From NCBI GenBank assembly GCA_046756445.1, contig JBHHWI010000035.1:1-25795 (forward strand): DNA of 25,795 nt, in the 5' to 3' direction. Origin of the DNA: JACZWL01 sp046756445 (GTDB lineage Bacteria > Pseudomonadota > Gammaproteobacteria > Steroidobacterales > Woeseiaceae). The notes beneath the pieces were generated by a model. The model saw only the letters and a program-made list of their open reading frames with translations, had not been told where the DNA came from and did no database searches. Made by a program: the position numbers and the translations under genes. Shown in pieces: positions 15,168 through 22,905 of the stretch (within the stretch, counting starts at the first letter, position 1; each line of letters opens with the position of its first letter).

Positions 15168-17309
15168 TCAATATACGTCGTTCACGGTGTTATGGATGTT
15201 GAATTTTCCGGTCGGCGTGACGATTTGTGGTCCCTTGATGACCTGCTTCAGGGTCCTGGTCTTGTCATCCACGACCACCAGAGCGGACTCCTGTTCCTTG
15301 CCGCTCCAGACGGAAAACCATACTTCATCCCCGGCTTTGTTGTATTCGGGCTGAACGACCCGTTTCGGCCCTTCGCCCAGGTCCGCCCATTCCGCGATGG
15401 GAAGCTTTTCGAAGCCGGCATCAAGATCGCCGATGTCGAATACCGCGACGCTCTGGCTGATGGTCTGGTCCGGATTGAGCGGCGCGTCGACCCAAAGGTT
15501 GCCCGAGTTCGGGTGCGACTTCACGAACAACGAGCCGCCGCCCATGCCATCAAGCACGCGCACGGTCTTCCAGGCACTGTCAGGATGCCCTTCGGGATCG
15601 GTTCCGAGGAACGAGATATTCGCATTACCCAGCGCGCTCGTGACCCAGACCGGTCCATACTCCGGATCGTCGATGTTGGCGCCGCGGCCCGGATGCGGAA
15701 CCTTCTCCACGTCGACCAGCGCGGTCAGCTTGCGTTCCCTGGAATCCACGACCGCAACCTTGTTGGACTGATTTGCGGCGGTCAGGAAATATCGCTGGCT
15801 CCGGTCCCATCCGCCATCGTGCAGGAAGCGGGCGGCCCCGATGTCGGTCACCGTCAGGTTTTCGACATCCTTGTAGTTGACGAGCAGGATATGCCCCGTT
15901 TCCTTTACGTTGACGATGAACTCGGGATGCTCGTGCGAAGCCACGATGGCGGCGACCCGCGGCTCGGGATGATACTCCTGCGTATCCACCGTCATGCCGC
16001 GTGTCGATACGATCTTGATCGGCTCGAGCGTATTGCCGTCCATTAGCACGTACTGGGGAGGCCAGTACGAGCCTGCGATCGCCAGTTCGTCCTCGTAGCC
16101 TTCGTACTTCGAAGTTTCCACGGATCGCGCTTCGAGACCGACCTTGATCTCGGCGACGATTGCCGGCGGGTCCATCCACAGATCGATCATGTCGACCTTC
16201 GCATCGCGTCCGATCGTGAAAACGTACCGCCCCGACGCGGATGGCCGCGATATGTGAACCGCATAGCCGGTCGGCAGTATGCTCACGATCTCCTTGGTCG
16301 TACCATCGATGATGGCCACCTGGCCGGCATCGCGCAGCGTGACCGAGAAAAAGTTACCGATGTCGCGATCATGTTGAGGACGGGTCGGCCTGTCCTCGGG
16401 TGTGACAAGAACTTTCCAGCTTTCTTTCATCTCGGCCATGCCGAATTCGGGCGGCGACGGCGGTTCCTGCTGGAGAAAGCGCGCCATGACGTCGATCTGC
16501 GATTCGGTCAGCTCGCCGGAGCTTCCCCAGTTCGGCATGCCGGCCGGTGATCCATATGTGATCAGCGCTTTCAGGTAGTCCGTTCCCTTCTCCCTGGTGA
16601 TGTCAGGCGTCAACGCCCTGCCGGTCGCGCCCTTGCGCAATACGCCGTGACAGCCGGCGCATCGTTCGAAATAGATCCGGGTCGCGGAGGCATACTCGGC
16701 CTCGCTGAGGACGGGCCCTTCGGCCGTCATTACCTGCCGGGCCTCCTCCCCGGCTATCGGGGAAGGTGTTCCGCGATAGCGGAGTTCACCTTCCGTCGCG
16801 CCCGCGTGGCGTTCACCGGCCGCACGGTCCTCCTGCCCGAGCTCGATCCGCAGCGCCGCGACCTCCTCGACGCTGACCGCGGCCCCGCTGTTGCCCCAGG
16901 AATTGAACACATAGGTCAGCACGGCTGCGAGTTCGTCATCGGCCAGGTAACCCATGCTCGGCATTACGCCGTCGTATTCCAGCCCGTTGACCGTGATCGG
17001 ACCCGTCAGTCCGAACAGAGCGGCCGTCAGGACCTTCTTCCTGTCGCCCAGGAGGTAGTCGGAACCAGCCAGTGGAGGAAATGCGCCCGGCAGGCCCTGT
17101 CCGCTGTCCTGGTGACAGGCGGAACAATGCTCGGCAAACACCACTTCGCCCCTCGCGAGTACATCCGCGATTTGGCCGGCGGCGACTTCCGCCCCGTGCA
17201 CGGCGGTCTCGTCTGTCGTTGCCGCAGGCTGCTCGGTGCCGGTATCGGGCGAACAGGCGAACAACAAGACTGCCGGCGCTGCGAGAACAAGAACTCTGAT
17301 AGGATGCAT
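15168..17309 (-). CDS. nirS: Cytochrome cd1 nitrite reductase with an extra N-terminal cytochrome c domain (NirS fusion)
   Basis: 713 residues, about 150 longer than ordinary NirS. NirS reduces nitrite to nitric oxide in the periplasm during denitrification. The N-terminus ends in a likely lipobox (LLFAC, Cys19), suggesting a membrane-anchored form. Domain 1 (about 48-142) is an extra class I cytochrome c: CSACH at 62-66, probable distal Met in GVMPSMGYL. Domain 2 (about 205-283) is the normal NirS cytochrome c: CAGCH at 217-221, Met258 in PAGMPNWG. Domain 3 (about 295-713) is the d1 propeller with heme-d1/active-site histidines His352, His497 and His539, spaced exactly as P. aeruginosa His182, 327 and 369. 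AGGAG lies 8 bp before the ATG; the TonB receptor stop is 25 bp upstream. Domain 1 probably serves as a built-in electron donor. No heme d1 biosynthesis genes are in the window. Confidence 0.95.
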   Translation of the reverse strand: MHPIRVLVLAAPAVLLFACSPDTGTEQPAATTDETAVHGAEVAAGQIADVLARGEVVFAEHCSACHQDSGQGLPGAFPPLAGSDYLLGDRKKVLTAALFGLTGPITVNGLEYDGVMPSMGYLADDELAAVLTYVFNSWGNSGAAVSVEEVAALRIELGQEDRAAGERHAGATEGELRYRGTPSPIAGEEARQVMTAEGPVLSEAEYASATRIYFERCAGCHGVLRKGATGRALTPDITREKGTDYLKALITYGSPAGMPNWGSSGELTESQIDVMARFLQQEPPSPPEFGMAEMKESWKVLVTPEDRPTRPQHDRDIGNFFSVTLRDAGQVAIIDGTTKEIVSILPTGYAVHISRPSASGRYVFTIGRDAKVDMIDLWMDPPAIVAEIKVGLEARSVETSKYEGYEDELAIAGSYWPPQYVLMDGNTLEPIKIVSTRGMTVDTQEYHPEPRVAAIVASHEHPEFIVNVKETGHILLVNYKDVENLTVTDIGAARFLHDGGWDRSQRYFLTAANQSNKVAVVDSRERKLTALVDVEKVPHPGRGANIDDPEYGPVWVTSALGNANISFLGTDPEGHPDSAWKTVRVLDGMGGGSLFVKSHPNSGNLWVDAPLNPDQTISQSVAVFDIGDLDAGFEKLPIAEWADLGEGPKRVVQPEYNKAGDEVWFSVWSGKEQESALVVVDDKTRTLKQVIKGPQIVTPTGKFNIHNTVNDVY

Positions 17310-17334
17310 AGCTGTTACTCCTGTGACGGACTCG

Positions 17335-19518
17335 TCACCAATTCATATTCAGACTGATCGTGAAACTCCTGCCGGGCCTTGCGAGAACGGGGATCACCGG
17401 ATCGTCCGGCGCCAGGCCGCGCACGTCGGCCCAGTTCCAATAGGTTCGATCGGCCAGGTTCAACAGCCCGGCACGAACCGTCGTGCGGCCCGTCAGTCTC
17501 CGTGATGCAAAAAGGTCCAGTACCGTGTGGCCGGGTGGTCCGAACAGCGCGCCCCGGGACTCGTCGCGATCACTCCAGGCATCGGCGATCGACGCCCGCA
17601 AACGCAGGCTGGTGTTGCCGTTCGCCGCCGACCAGCCGACACCCAGCACAGCCTGCGCGGGACCGACCGAATTCAGCGGCTGGCCGTTCTCCCTGTTTTC
17701 TCCGCGTGCGACATACAGTGAACCGTCAAGAGTCAGGGCGCGCAACGGCCCGGGAAGGCGGGTTTGCCAGCCGGCTTCCAGTCCCTCGATTTCGGTCTCT
17801 CTGAGATTCTGCGACTGAAACAGGACTCGCCCGCTGACCGGATCGATGCCTATCCGCACCTTGGATTCGATGAAATCATCGTATGTCGTGCGAAACACGG
17901 CAAATCGCAGATTCGAATAGGTCCCCCGCCAGCGCAGCCCGAGATCGAAACCGGCGGAGCTTTCAGATTTCAGGTCCGGATTCGGCACAGCCCGGTAGTT
18001 GAACACCGGAATCTCCAGGCCGATGTTGGCGTCCTCGTAGGGAGGCGCACGAAACCCGTGTGCGTACTGTAGATAGATGTCGGTCGAGGGCGTCACGTGG
18101 TAGACCAGGCCGAACTTCGGCGAGACATCCGACTCGGACAGGGAGACAGGATCGGCAAACGGGTAGTCCTCGGCGTACATGAGATCCGGCTGCGGAGACA
18201 GGTTGAATCTGTCAGCGCGGATCGCAGCGATGACGGACCAGTTGCCGATCGAAACCACGTCTTCGATGTATGTGCCGATTTCGGAGGTATTGCTGATCGG
18301 GAAGTCGCGCAGGGGAAATACTTCGCCCAGAATGACCTTGGTTTGCGCGCCGGTCATCAGGTCGTGTTCGAGACCATCACGGTGTTCCTCGGTGCGGCGG
18401 TGACGATACTCGAGCCCAACGCCCAGGCGGTGAGAAACCGCGTCGCCCGGAAAGTCCTTCTGCAGGTTCAGCTCGATGCCGCGTATTGCCTGTTTGAAGT
18501 GAAAGTTACGATCGATGGAGACAGGTCGCCTCGCCTTGCCGCGTTCGTCCAGAGTGTCCTGATCGACATCGGCGATTTCGTAATACGCGCGCACAACGCC
18601 GCTATCGACCAGGCTCTCGGGCGAGCCGAACTCCAGCGCGAGGTTCAGCAGGTCGAGGACGTAATCGTCGTCGCCTTGCAGTCGGGTGGTGGAGCGAAAT
18701 CGTCCGGAACCGAGCATTGAACGGAGATCCGTGTGGCCGCTCGCCTGCTGGTGAATAAAGCCTGCCCGCCAGGTCCGGCCGCGCGCATCGTCGGCAACGA
18801 ACTTCAGGAGCGCCGATTGTCGTTCGTAGTCCTTGAGATCGACATCGTTCATCGCGGCGGCGGAATCCGATTGTTGCCCGTCACGCCAGCTTGCCCCTGC
18901 CAGGATTCCCCTGGATTCGTCGCCCAGGGCGAGGATTGCCGTGCCGTGCAGGCTTTCATCGGCCCCGCGCCAGGTCCCGACGAAATCGCCGCCATGACCG
19001 CTCGAGCCGGCAATCTGCACTGGGTCCGGCGTTCTTACTGCAACGACCCCGCCGATCGCGGCGCTGCCGTACAGCGCGGAAGCGGGACCGTGCAGGACTT
19101 CGATCTGCTCGACGATGCCGGCATTCAGAAAGTCCCGCGTGGCATTCGAAAACCTGCCCACGTCGAACTGGTCGGTCAGCGGCACGCCGTCAATGATCAG
19201 CGCAACCCGATTTCCCCCGATGCCGCGAATGTTGATGCCCTCCGTGCCGAATCGCGTTCCCGCCGATTCGTAATCGATGCCCGGCACATATCGGAACATG
19301 TCTGCGGCCGATGTCGCCAGCTGCGACTTGAGATCCGCGCGGCTCAGAACGGTGACGTTCGCCGCAATGTCCCGGACTGACCGCTCGCTCTTGTGAGCGA
19401 CGACGACAATCTGGTCGATTCGTTCCTCGGTGTCCGCGGCCGCGGAAATCGACAGGGACGCCGTGCTCAATAGGAGACAAGCGACGACGGATACTGGCAA
19501 ATTTTCCCGGCGGTACAT
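17335..19518 (-). CDS. TonB-dependent outer-membrane receptor (heme/siderophore type)
   Basis: 727 residues from ATG 19518; a GTG at 19599 in the same frame would put 27 non-signal residues before an obvious signal peptide (MYRRENLPVSVVACLLLSTA, then SLSISAAA), and AAAGG precedes 19518. The plug domain follows (RIDQIVVVAHKSERSVRDIA; IRGIGGNRVALIIDGVPLTD; EVLHGPASALYGSAAIGGVV), then a 22-strand barrel with GFRAPPYEDAN and PNPDLKSESS, the FRAP and NPNL-like boxes of heme/hemoglobin receptors, and a C-terminal aromatic (SLNMNW). The conserved His between those boxes in characterised heme receptors is absent, so the ligand is uncertain: heme, a metal complex or a siderophore. It is the first gene of the nirS operon, suggesting supply of iron or heme for the cytochromes. 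Confidence 0.92.
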   Translation of the reverse strand: MYRRENLPVSVVACLLLSTASLSISAAADTEERIDQIVVVAHKSERSVRDIAANVTVLSRADLKSQLATSAADMFRYVPGIDYESAGTRFGTEGINIRGIGGNRVALIIDGVPLTDQFDVGRFSNATRDFLNAGIVEQIEVLHGPASALYGSAAIGGVVAVRTPDPVQIAGSSGHGGDFVGTWRGADESLHGTAILALGDESRGILAGASWRDGQQSDSAAAMNDVDLKDYERQSALLKFVADDARGRTWRAGFIHQQASGHTDLRSMLGSGRFRSTTRLQGDDDYVLDLLNLALEFGSPESLVDSGVVRAYYEIADVDQDTLDERGKARRPVSIDRNFHFKQAIRGIELNLQKDFPGDAVSHRLGVGLEYRHRRTEEHRDGLEHDLMTGAQTKVILGEVFPLRDFPISNTSEIGTYIEDVVSIGNWSVIAAIRADRFNLSPQPDLMYAEDYPFADPVSLSESDVSPKFGLVYHVTPSTDIYLQYAHGFRAPPYEDANIGLEIPVFNYRAVPNPDLKSESSAGFDLGLRWRGTYSNLRFAVFRTTYDDFIESKVRIGIDPVSGRVLFQSQNLRETEIEGLEAGWQTRLPGPLRALTLDGSLYVARGENRENGQPLNSVGPAQAVLGVGWSAANGNTSLRLRASIADAWSDRDESRGALFGPPGHTVLDLFASRRLTGRTTVRAGLLNLADRTYWNWADVRGLAPDDPVIPVLARPGRSFTISLNMNW

Positions 19519-19654
19519 CGGTCGGGGCACCTTTTGCTTATTGGAATGCTGCCTCGAAACTCTGCCAAATGCTGCATGTAAAACCATAAGTACGTTCACC
19601 TATGCGGCACCGGCTTGCCCGTATCGGGATCTGCAGCCAGAATTCGGGACAGCC

Positions 19655-20047
19655 ATGTATTTGACGCTGAAATTCATTCACGTCGGCGTTGCGATCGCCA
19701 GCATCGCCGGATTCGTTCTGCGCGGCGTCTGGATGTTTCGGAACCCGGAGAATCTGGAGCGGCGCATCGTGCGAATCGCACCGCACGTCGTCGACACCGC
19801 ATTCCTGATTACCGGCATCTGGCTGGTCGTGCTGCTCCGGCTCGATGTGCTGCGTGAGGACTGGCTTGTCGCCAAACTTCTTGCGCTTGTCGGTTATGTC
19901 CTTCTCGGCGCAATCGCGCTCAGGCGGGGCAGAACGATTCACATCAGAGGCGCGGCATTCATCGCAGCGCTGTCGACATACTTATATATAGTGGGTATCG
20001 CGATCAACAAATCGCCGGCCAGCTGGGCCGCCGCCCTGGGGAACTGA
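19655..20047 (+). CDS. SirB-family inner-membrane protein
   Basis: 130 residues from ATG 19655. The frame is open further upstream, but there it runs into the divergent promoter region and the receptor gene, while MYLTLKFIHVGVAIASIAGF is the usual SirB start. Four hydrophobic segments are visible (about 5-22, 44-62, 75-90 and 100-116), and the conserved LKFIHV, VDTAFLITGIWL and KLLALVGYVLLGAIALRRG regions fit the family. SirB2-like proteins are small membrane proteins of unclear function, first noted as regulators of invasion genes. The gene diverges from the TonB receptor - nirS - porin operon, leaving 136 bp between the starts. Any role in nitrite respiration is only suggested by position. 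Confidence 0.87.
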   Translation: MYLTLKFIHVGVAIASIAGFVLRGVWMFRNPENLERRIVRIAPHVVDTAFLITGIWLVVLLRLDVLREDWLVAKLLALVGYVLLGAIALRRGRTIHIRGAAFIAALSTYLYIVGIAINKSPASWAAALGN

Positions 20048-20062
20048 GTCCCAATAGATGAC

Positions 20063-20078
20063 TCGCCGCAACAGGCGA
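20063..20078. terminator. Weak hairpin between convergent genes
   Basis: TCGCC and GGCGA form a 5-bp stem with a 6-base loop in the 35-bp space between the convergent SirB-family gene and the hybrid kinase gene. There is no T-tract on either side, so termination is uncertain. Confidence 0.3.
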
Positions 20079-20082
20079 TTCG

Positions 20083-22005
20083 CTACTCCCGCGGAACAAT
20101 GCCCTTGACGATCGCGGTTCTTGCCAAGTCGAGCAACTGGGTCGTATTGACGGGCTTGCTCAGTATTTCACTGTTGTCGAGCGAGCGTGCGTCCTGGACC
20201 ACTTTCGACGTATCCCCGCTGACGATGAAGGCCGGCACGTTAACGCCAACACACTCACGAATCGACGTGACGGCTTCCACTCCGGTCGAACCATCCAGCA
20301 AATGAAAATCGGAAATAATCAGGCTCGGATCCGTATCGAGATGTTTCACGACCGCCTGCGCCTCGGAAGCCGATTCGGCGGTTGCCACTCGATAGCCCTC
20401 GGCTTCCAGCAACAGACCCCAGGCGTTGGCAACTTTGACATCGTCCTCGATCAGGATGACGAGCCCTGATGCACCGATTTCGGGCATGGTGCTGTTCGAT
20501 GCCGCTGCCTTTTTGCCGTCCGGTCTTTGCCTGAGGACAGGCATCGAAACGCAGAAGCAGGATCCTTCGCCGGGCCGTGACTCGACGGCGACGTTATGGT
20601 CGAGCAGGTCGGCCAACCGGCGCACGATTGCGAGGCCCAGTCCGAATCCTTCCTTGTTCGATCCCGGCGTCCTGCATTGATGAAACTCCTTGAAGATTTC
20701 CTCAAGCTGATCTTCCTCGATGCCGATACCGGTGTCAGTCACCTTGAGGCGCAACTCGTCGCCCGGCTGGTCGAAGGATAATCGCACGTTGCCTTTGTCC
20801 GTGTAGCGAATCGCGTTGGACACGAAGTTCTGAATGATCTCGCCGAGCAGATTCGGGTCGCTTCGAATGATGCTTTCGCAGGAGTCGGCGTCAAATGTCA
20901 GGCCCTTGTGATTGGCCTGTCTGGAGAACTCCGCCGACAGGCGATCGATCAATCTTTGAATCGGGAAGTCCTCCAGCTCGGGACTGACCGCGCCGGCGTC
21001 GAGGCGGCTGATGTCGAGAAGCGAATTCAGGAGATTCGTCATCGCGTCCAGCGAATGTTCCTGGCTTTCTATCATCTCGAGCGCCAGCGGTTCCTTGGTG
21101 GTCCGGCGCAGGGCACCGGTCAGCAGGCTGAGGGCCTGAACCGGCTGACGAAGATCGTGACTTGCCGCGGCAAGAAACGCACTGTTGGCTTTATTCGCGC
21201 GCTCCGCCGCCTGGCGAGCCGCGATGATCTCCTGCTCCATTTTTTTTCGCTCGGTCACGTCGCGGATGACGCTGGACACGAATGAGCCAGAGCCGGTCAC
21301 CACCGGGCTCAGGCTGATCTCCACCGGAAACTCGGTGCCATCGCTGCGACAGCCATGCAGGTCCAGGCCCCGACCCATCGGCCGCAAGGTCGGATCCTCC
21401 ACATAGACATTTCGGTGCTCGACATGTTTGGCCCGAAGTCTCGGGGCAAGCAGAAACTCGATCGTCTTACCCACCATTTTTTTGCGTTTGTAGCCGAACA
21501 TTCTTTCGGCTTGTTCGTTAACGACCGTAATCTTGCCGTCCTTGTCGACGATGATCATGGCATCCGGCGCGGATTCCAGAAGGTTTCTGAAGAACGGCTC
21601 CGACGTTTCCCGCTGACTGATATCGCGGATTGCGCTGGACACCAGCATGCGCCCCTCGGTCTCGATCGGAGTCAAGGCTATTTCGGCGTCGAATGTCTCC
21701 CCGTTCTTGCGCAGGCCTTGCAGGTTGAGTCCCGCGACAAGCGGCCGCGCACGTGGCGCCTTCGAGAATCGACGCCGGTGTTTTTTGTGTGCCTTGCGCA
21801 TTGCTTCCGGCATCAGTATCTCGATCGTCTGACCGATCATCTCGTCAGCGGTGTAGCCAAACAGCAATTCCGCCTGCGTGTTGACGAATTCGATGTGTCC
21901 GTCCTCATTGACGACGACAATCGCTTCGATCGATGAATGCAGAAGCTGGTTGGCAACTTCCGGGGGCAGATTAGTTCTGTTCACTTTGCTGGATCGGCGC
22001 ACCAT
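20083..22005 (-). CDS. Hybrid sensor histidine kinase, PAS-PAS-HisKA-HATPase-receiver
   Basis: 640 residues without a transmembrane segment, so a cytoplasmic sensor. PAS1 about 18-130 and PAS2 about 140-252, each ending in an IRDIS or IRDVTER PAC motif; a short coiled linker; HisKA with phosphoacceptor His283 in ASHDLRQPVQAL; an ATPase domain with N-box NFVSNAIRYT, DTGIGI (424-429) and GFGLGLAIV; and a C-terminal receiver (about 516-635) with Asp566 in IISDFHLLDG and Lys in ILSKPV. His73 (PAS1) and His194 (PAS2) fall where FixL has its heme-binding His, but the FixL distal Arg is missing, so heme binding is doubtful. No DNA-binding regulator is adjacent; the FixJ-type regulator at 11705-12313 is a possible partner. 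The ATG has little Shine-Dalgarno. Confidence 0.93.
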   Translation of the reverse strand: MVRRSSKVNRTNLPPEVANQLLHSSIEAIVVVNEDGHIEFVNTQAELLFGYTADEMIGQTIEILMPEAMRKAHKKHRRRFSKAPRARPLVAGLNLQGLRKNGETFDAEIALTPIETEGRMLVSSAIRDISQRETSEPFFRNLLESAPDAMIIVDKDGKITVVNEQAERMFGYKRKKMVGKTIEFLLAPRLRAKHVEHRNVYVEDPTLRPMGRGLDLHGCRSDGTEFPVEISLSPVVTGSGSFVSSVIRDVTERKKMEQEIIAARQAAERANKANSAFLAAASHDLRQPVQALSLLTGALRRTTKEPLALEMIESQEHSLDAMTNLLNSLLDISRLDAGAVSPELEDFPIQRLIDRLSAEFSRQANHKGLTFDADSCESIIRSDPNLLGEIIQNFVSNAIRYTDKGNVRLSFDQPGDELRLKVTDTGIGIEEDQLEEIFKEFHQCRTPGSNKEGFGLGLAIVRRLADLLDHNVAVESRPGEGSCFCVSMPVLRQRPDGKKAAASNSTMPEIGASGLVILIEDDVKVANAWGLLLEAEGYRVATAESASEAQAVVKHLDTDPSLIISDFHLLDGSTGVEAVTSIRECVGVNVPAFIVSGDTSKVVQDARSLDNSEILSKPVNTTQLLDLARTAIVKGIVPRE

Positions 22006-22025
22006 TTGCCCGCAGGTTGCCGGAA

Positions 22026-22031
22026 ATTATA
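22026..22031 (-). promoter_or_regulatory. Candidate -10 element of the hybrid kinase gene
   Basis: On the minus strand TATAAT (22031-22026) stands 20 bp before the kinase ATG. No good -35 hexamer is found at 16-18 bp; instead an inverted repeat (22033-22059) occupies the place, suggesting an activator-dependent promoter. Confidence 0.5.
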
Positions 22032-22032
22032 C

Positions 22033-22059
22033 ACGGGCATCTCAGAATAGCTTGCCCGT
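22033..22059. promoter_or_regulatory. Inverted repeat in front of the hybrid kinase promoter
   Basis: ACGGGCA (22033-22039) and TGCCCGT (22053-22059) are perfect 7-bp arms with a 13-base spacer, ending one base from the candidate TATAAT element. It may be a regulator binding site, or a hairpin ending the TauE transcript that reads towards it. No T-tract supports the second reading. Confidence 0.45.
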
Positions 22060-22095
22060 CATTGACCAGTACGGAGCAGCACCTGAGTCAGTGGA

Positions 22096-22905
22096 TCAGA
22101 GTGCCTGGTAAAACATGCGCGCCGAGATCAGCAGAAGAAAGAATCCGAAGAGAGCGCTCAGGTTTCGACGCGACAGTCCGTGGGCAATCATCGCGCCCAG
22201 GGGCGCCGCCAGTACTGTCGTCGGCGAGATCAGCGCCAGGCCGATCAGGTTGACATAGCCTACGCTGCCGGGAGGCAGGCGCGCATCGCCGGACCCGCTT
22301 ATCATGAAACCGATGGCTCCCGGAAGGCTGATGGCAAGGCCGAACAACGCGGCGGTGCCGACTGCCCGGTGTATGGGCACACCGAACAGCGTCAAAGTCA
22401 TGACGCTGAATGTGCCGCCGCCGATCCCCATCATGCTGGATAGCGCGCCGATGCCCGTCGGGATAATCGGCATTAGAGCGTTTGACGGGACTTTACTTCT
22501 CAGGGCCTTGTCGCCGAGCGGCAGGATCATTTTGATGCCGATCAGCATTGCGACGGTGGCAAACACTCCTGCCAACACACCACTGCGCACTTGGGATGCG
22601 ATAGTCGTGCCGACCAGTGCGCCGGCGAAAACAAAGACGGCCCAGCGCTTGACCAGAGCGACGTCGACGGAATCACGCTTGTAGTGCGCACGCGAGGACG
22701 CGATCGAAGTCGGGACTATGGTCGCAAGCGACGTCGCGACTGCCACATGCATTCGGATTTCCTGGTCGAAACCGAGAATAGTAAGTGCTGCCTCCATCAC
22801 GGGCACAACGACGATTCCGCCGCCTATCCCCAGGAGTCCGGCAAGGACACCACCGACCGCCCCCGTGACCAACATGGCAGCGGCGAGAAGCAGGTATTCG
22901 GTCAT
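22096..22905 (-). CDS. TauE/SafE (TSUP) family membrane transporter
   Basis: 269 residues with about eight membrane helices in two related halves. Each half has the family motif: GLLGIGGGIVVVPVMEAAL near residue 24 and MMGIGGGTFSVMTLTLFGVP in the middle. TSUP proteins move sulfite, sulfoacetate and other small organosulfur or organic anions across the inner membrane. The ATG overlaps the stop of the S-formylglutathione hydrolase gene (ATGA), so it is the last gene of the fabA-fabB-hydrolase transcript. The substrate is not identifiable; neighbours give no sulfur genes. Confidence 0.92.
   Translation of the reverse strand: MTEYLLLAAAMLVTGAVGGVLAGLLGIGGGIVVVPVMEAALTILGFDQEIRMHVAVATSLATIVPTSIASSRAHYKRDSVDVALVKRWAVFVFAGALVGTTIASQVRSGVLAGVFATVAMLIGIKMILPLGDKALRSKVPSNALMPIIPTGIGALSSMMGIGGGTFSVMTLTLFGVPIHRAVGTAALFGLAISLPGAIGFMISGSGDARLPPGSVGYVNLIGLALISPTTVLAAPLGAMIAHGLSRRNLSALFGFFLLLISARMFYQAL

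Noticed and set aside
19519..19654. FNR/Dnr-type box before the nirS operon
   Set aside because: No sequence close to TTGAT-N4-ATCAA was found here or in the 25 bp before nirS.
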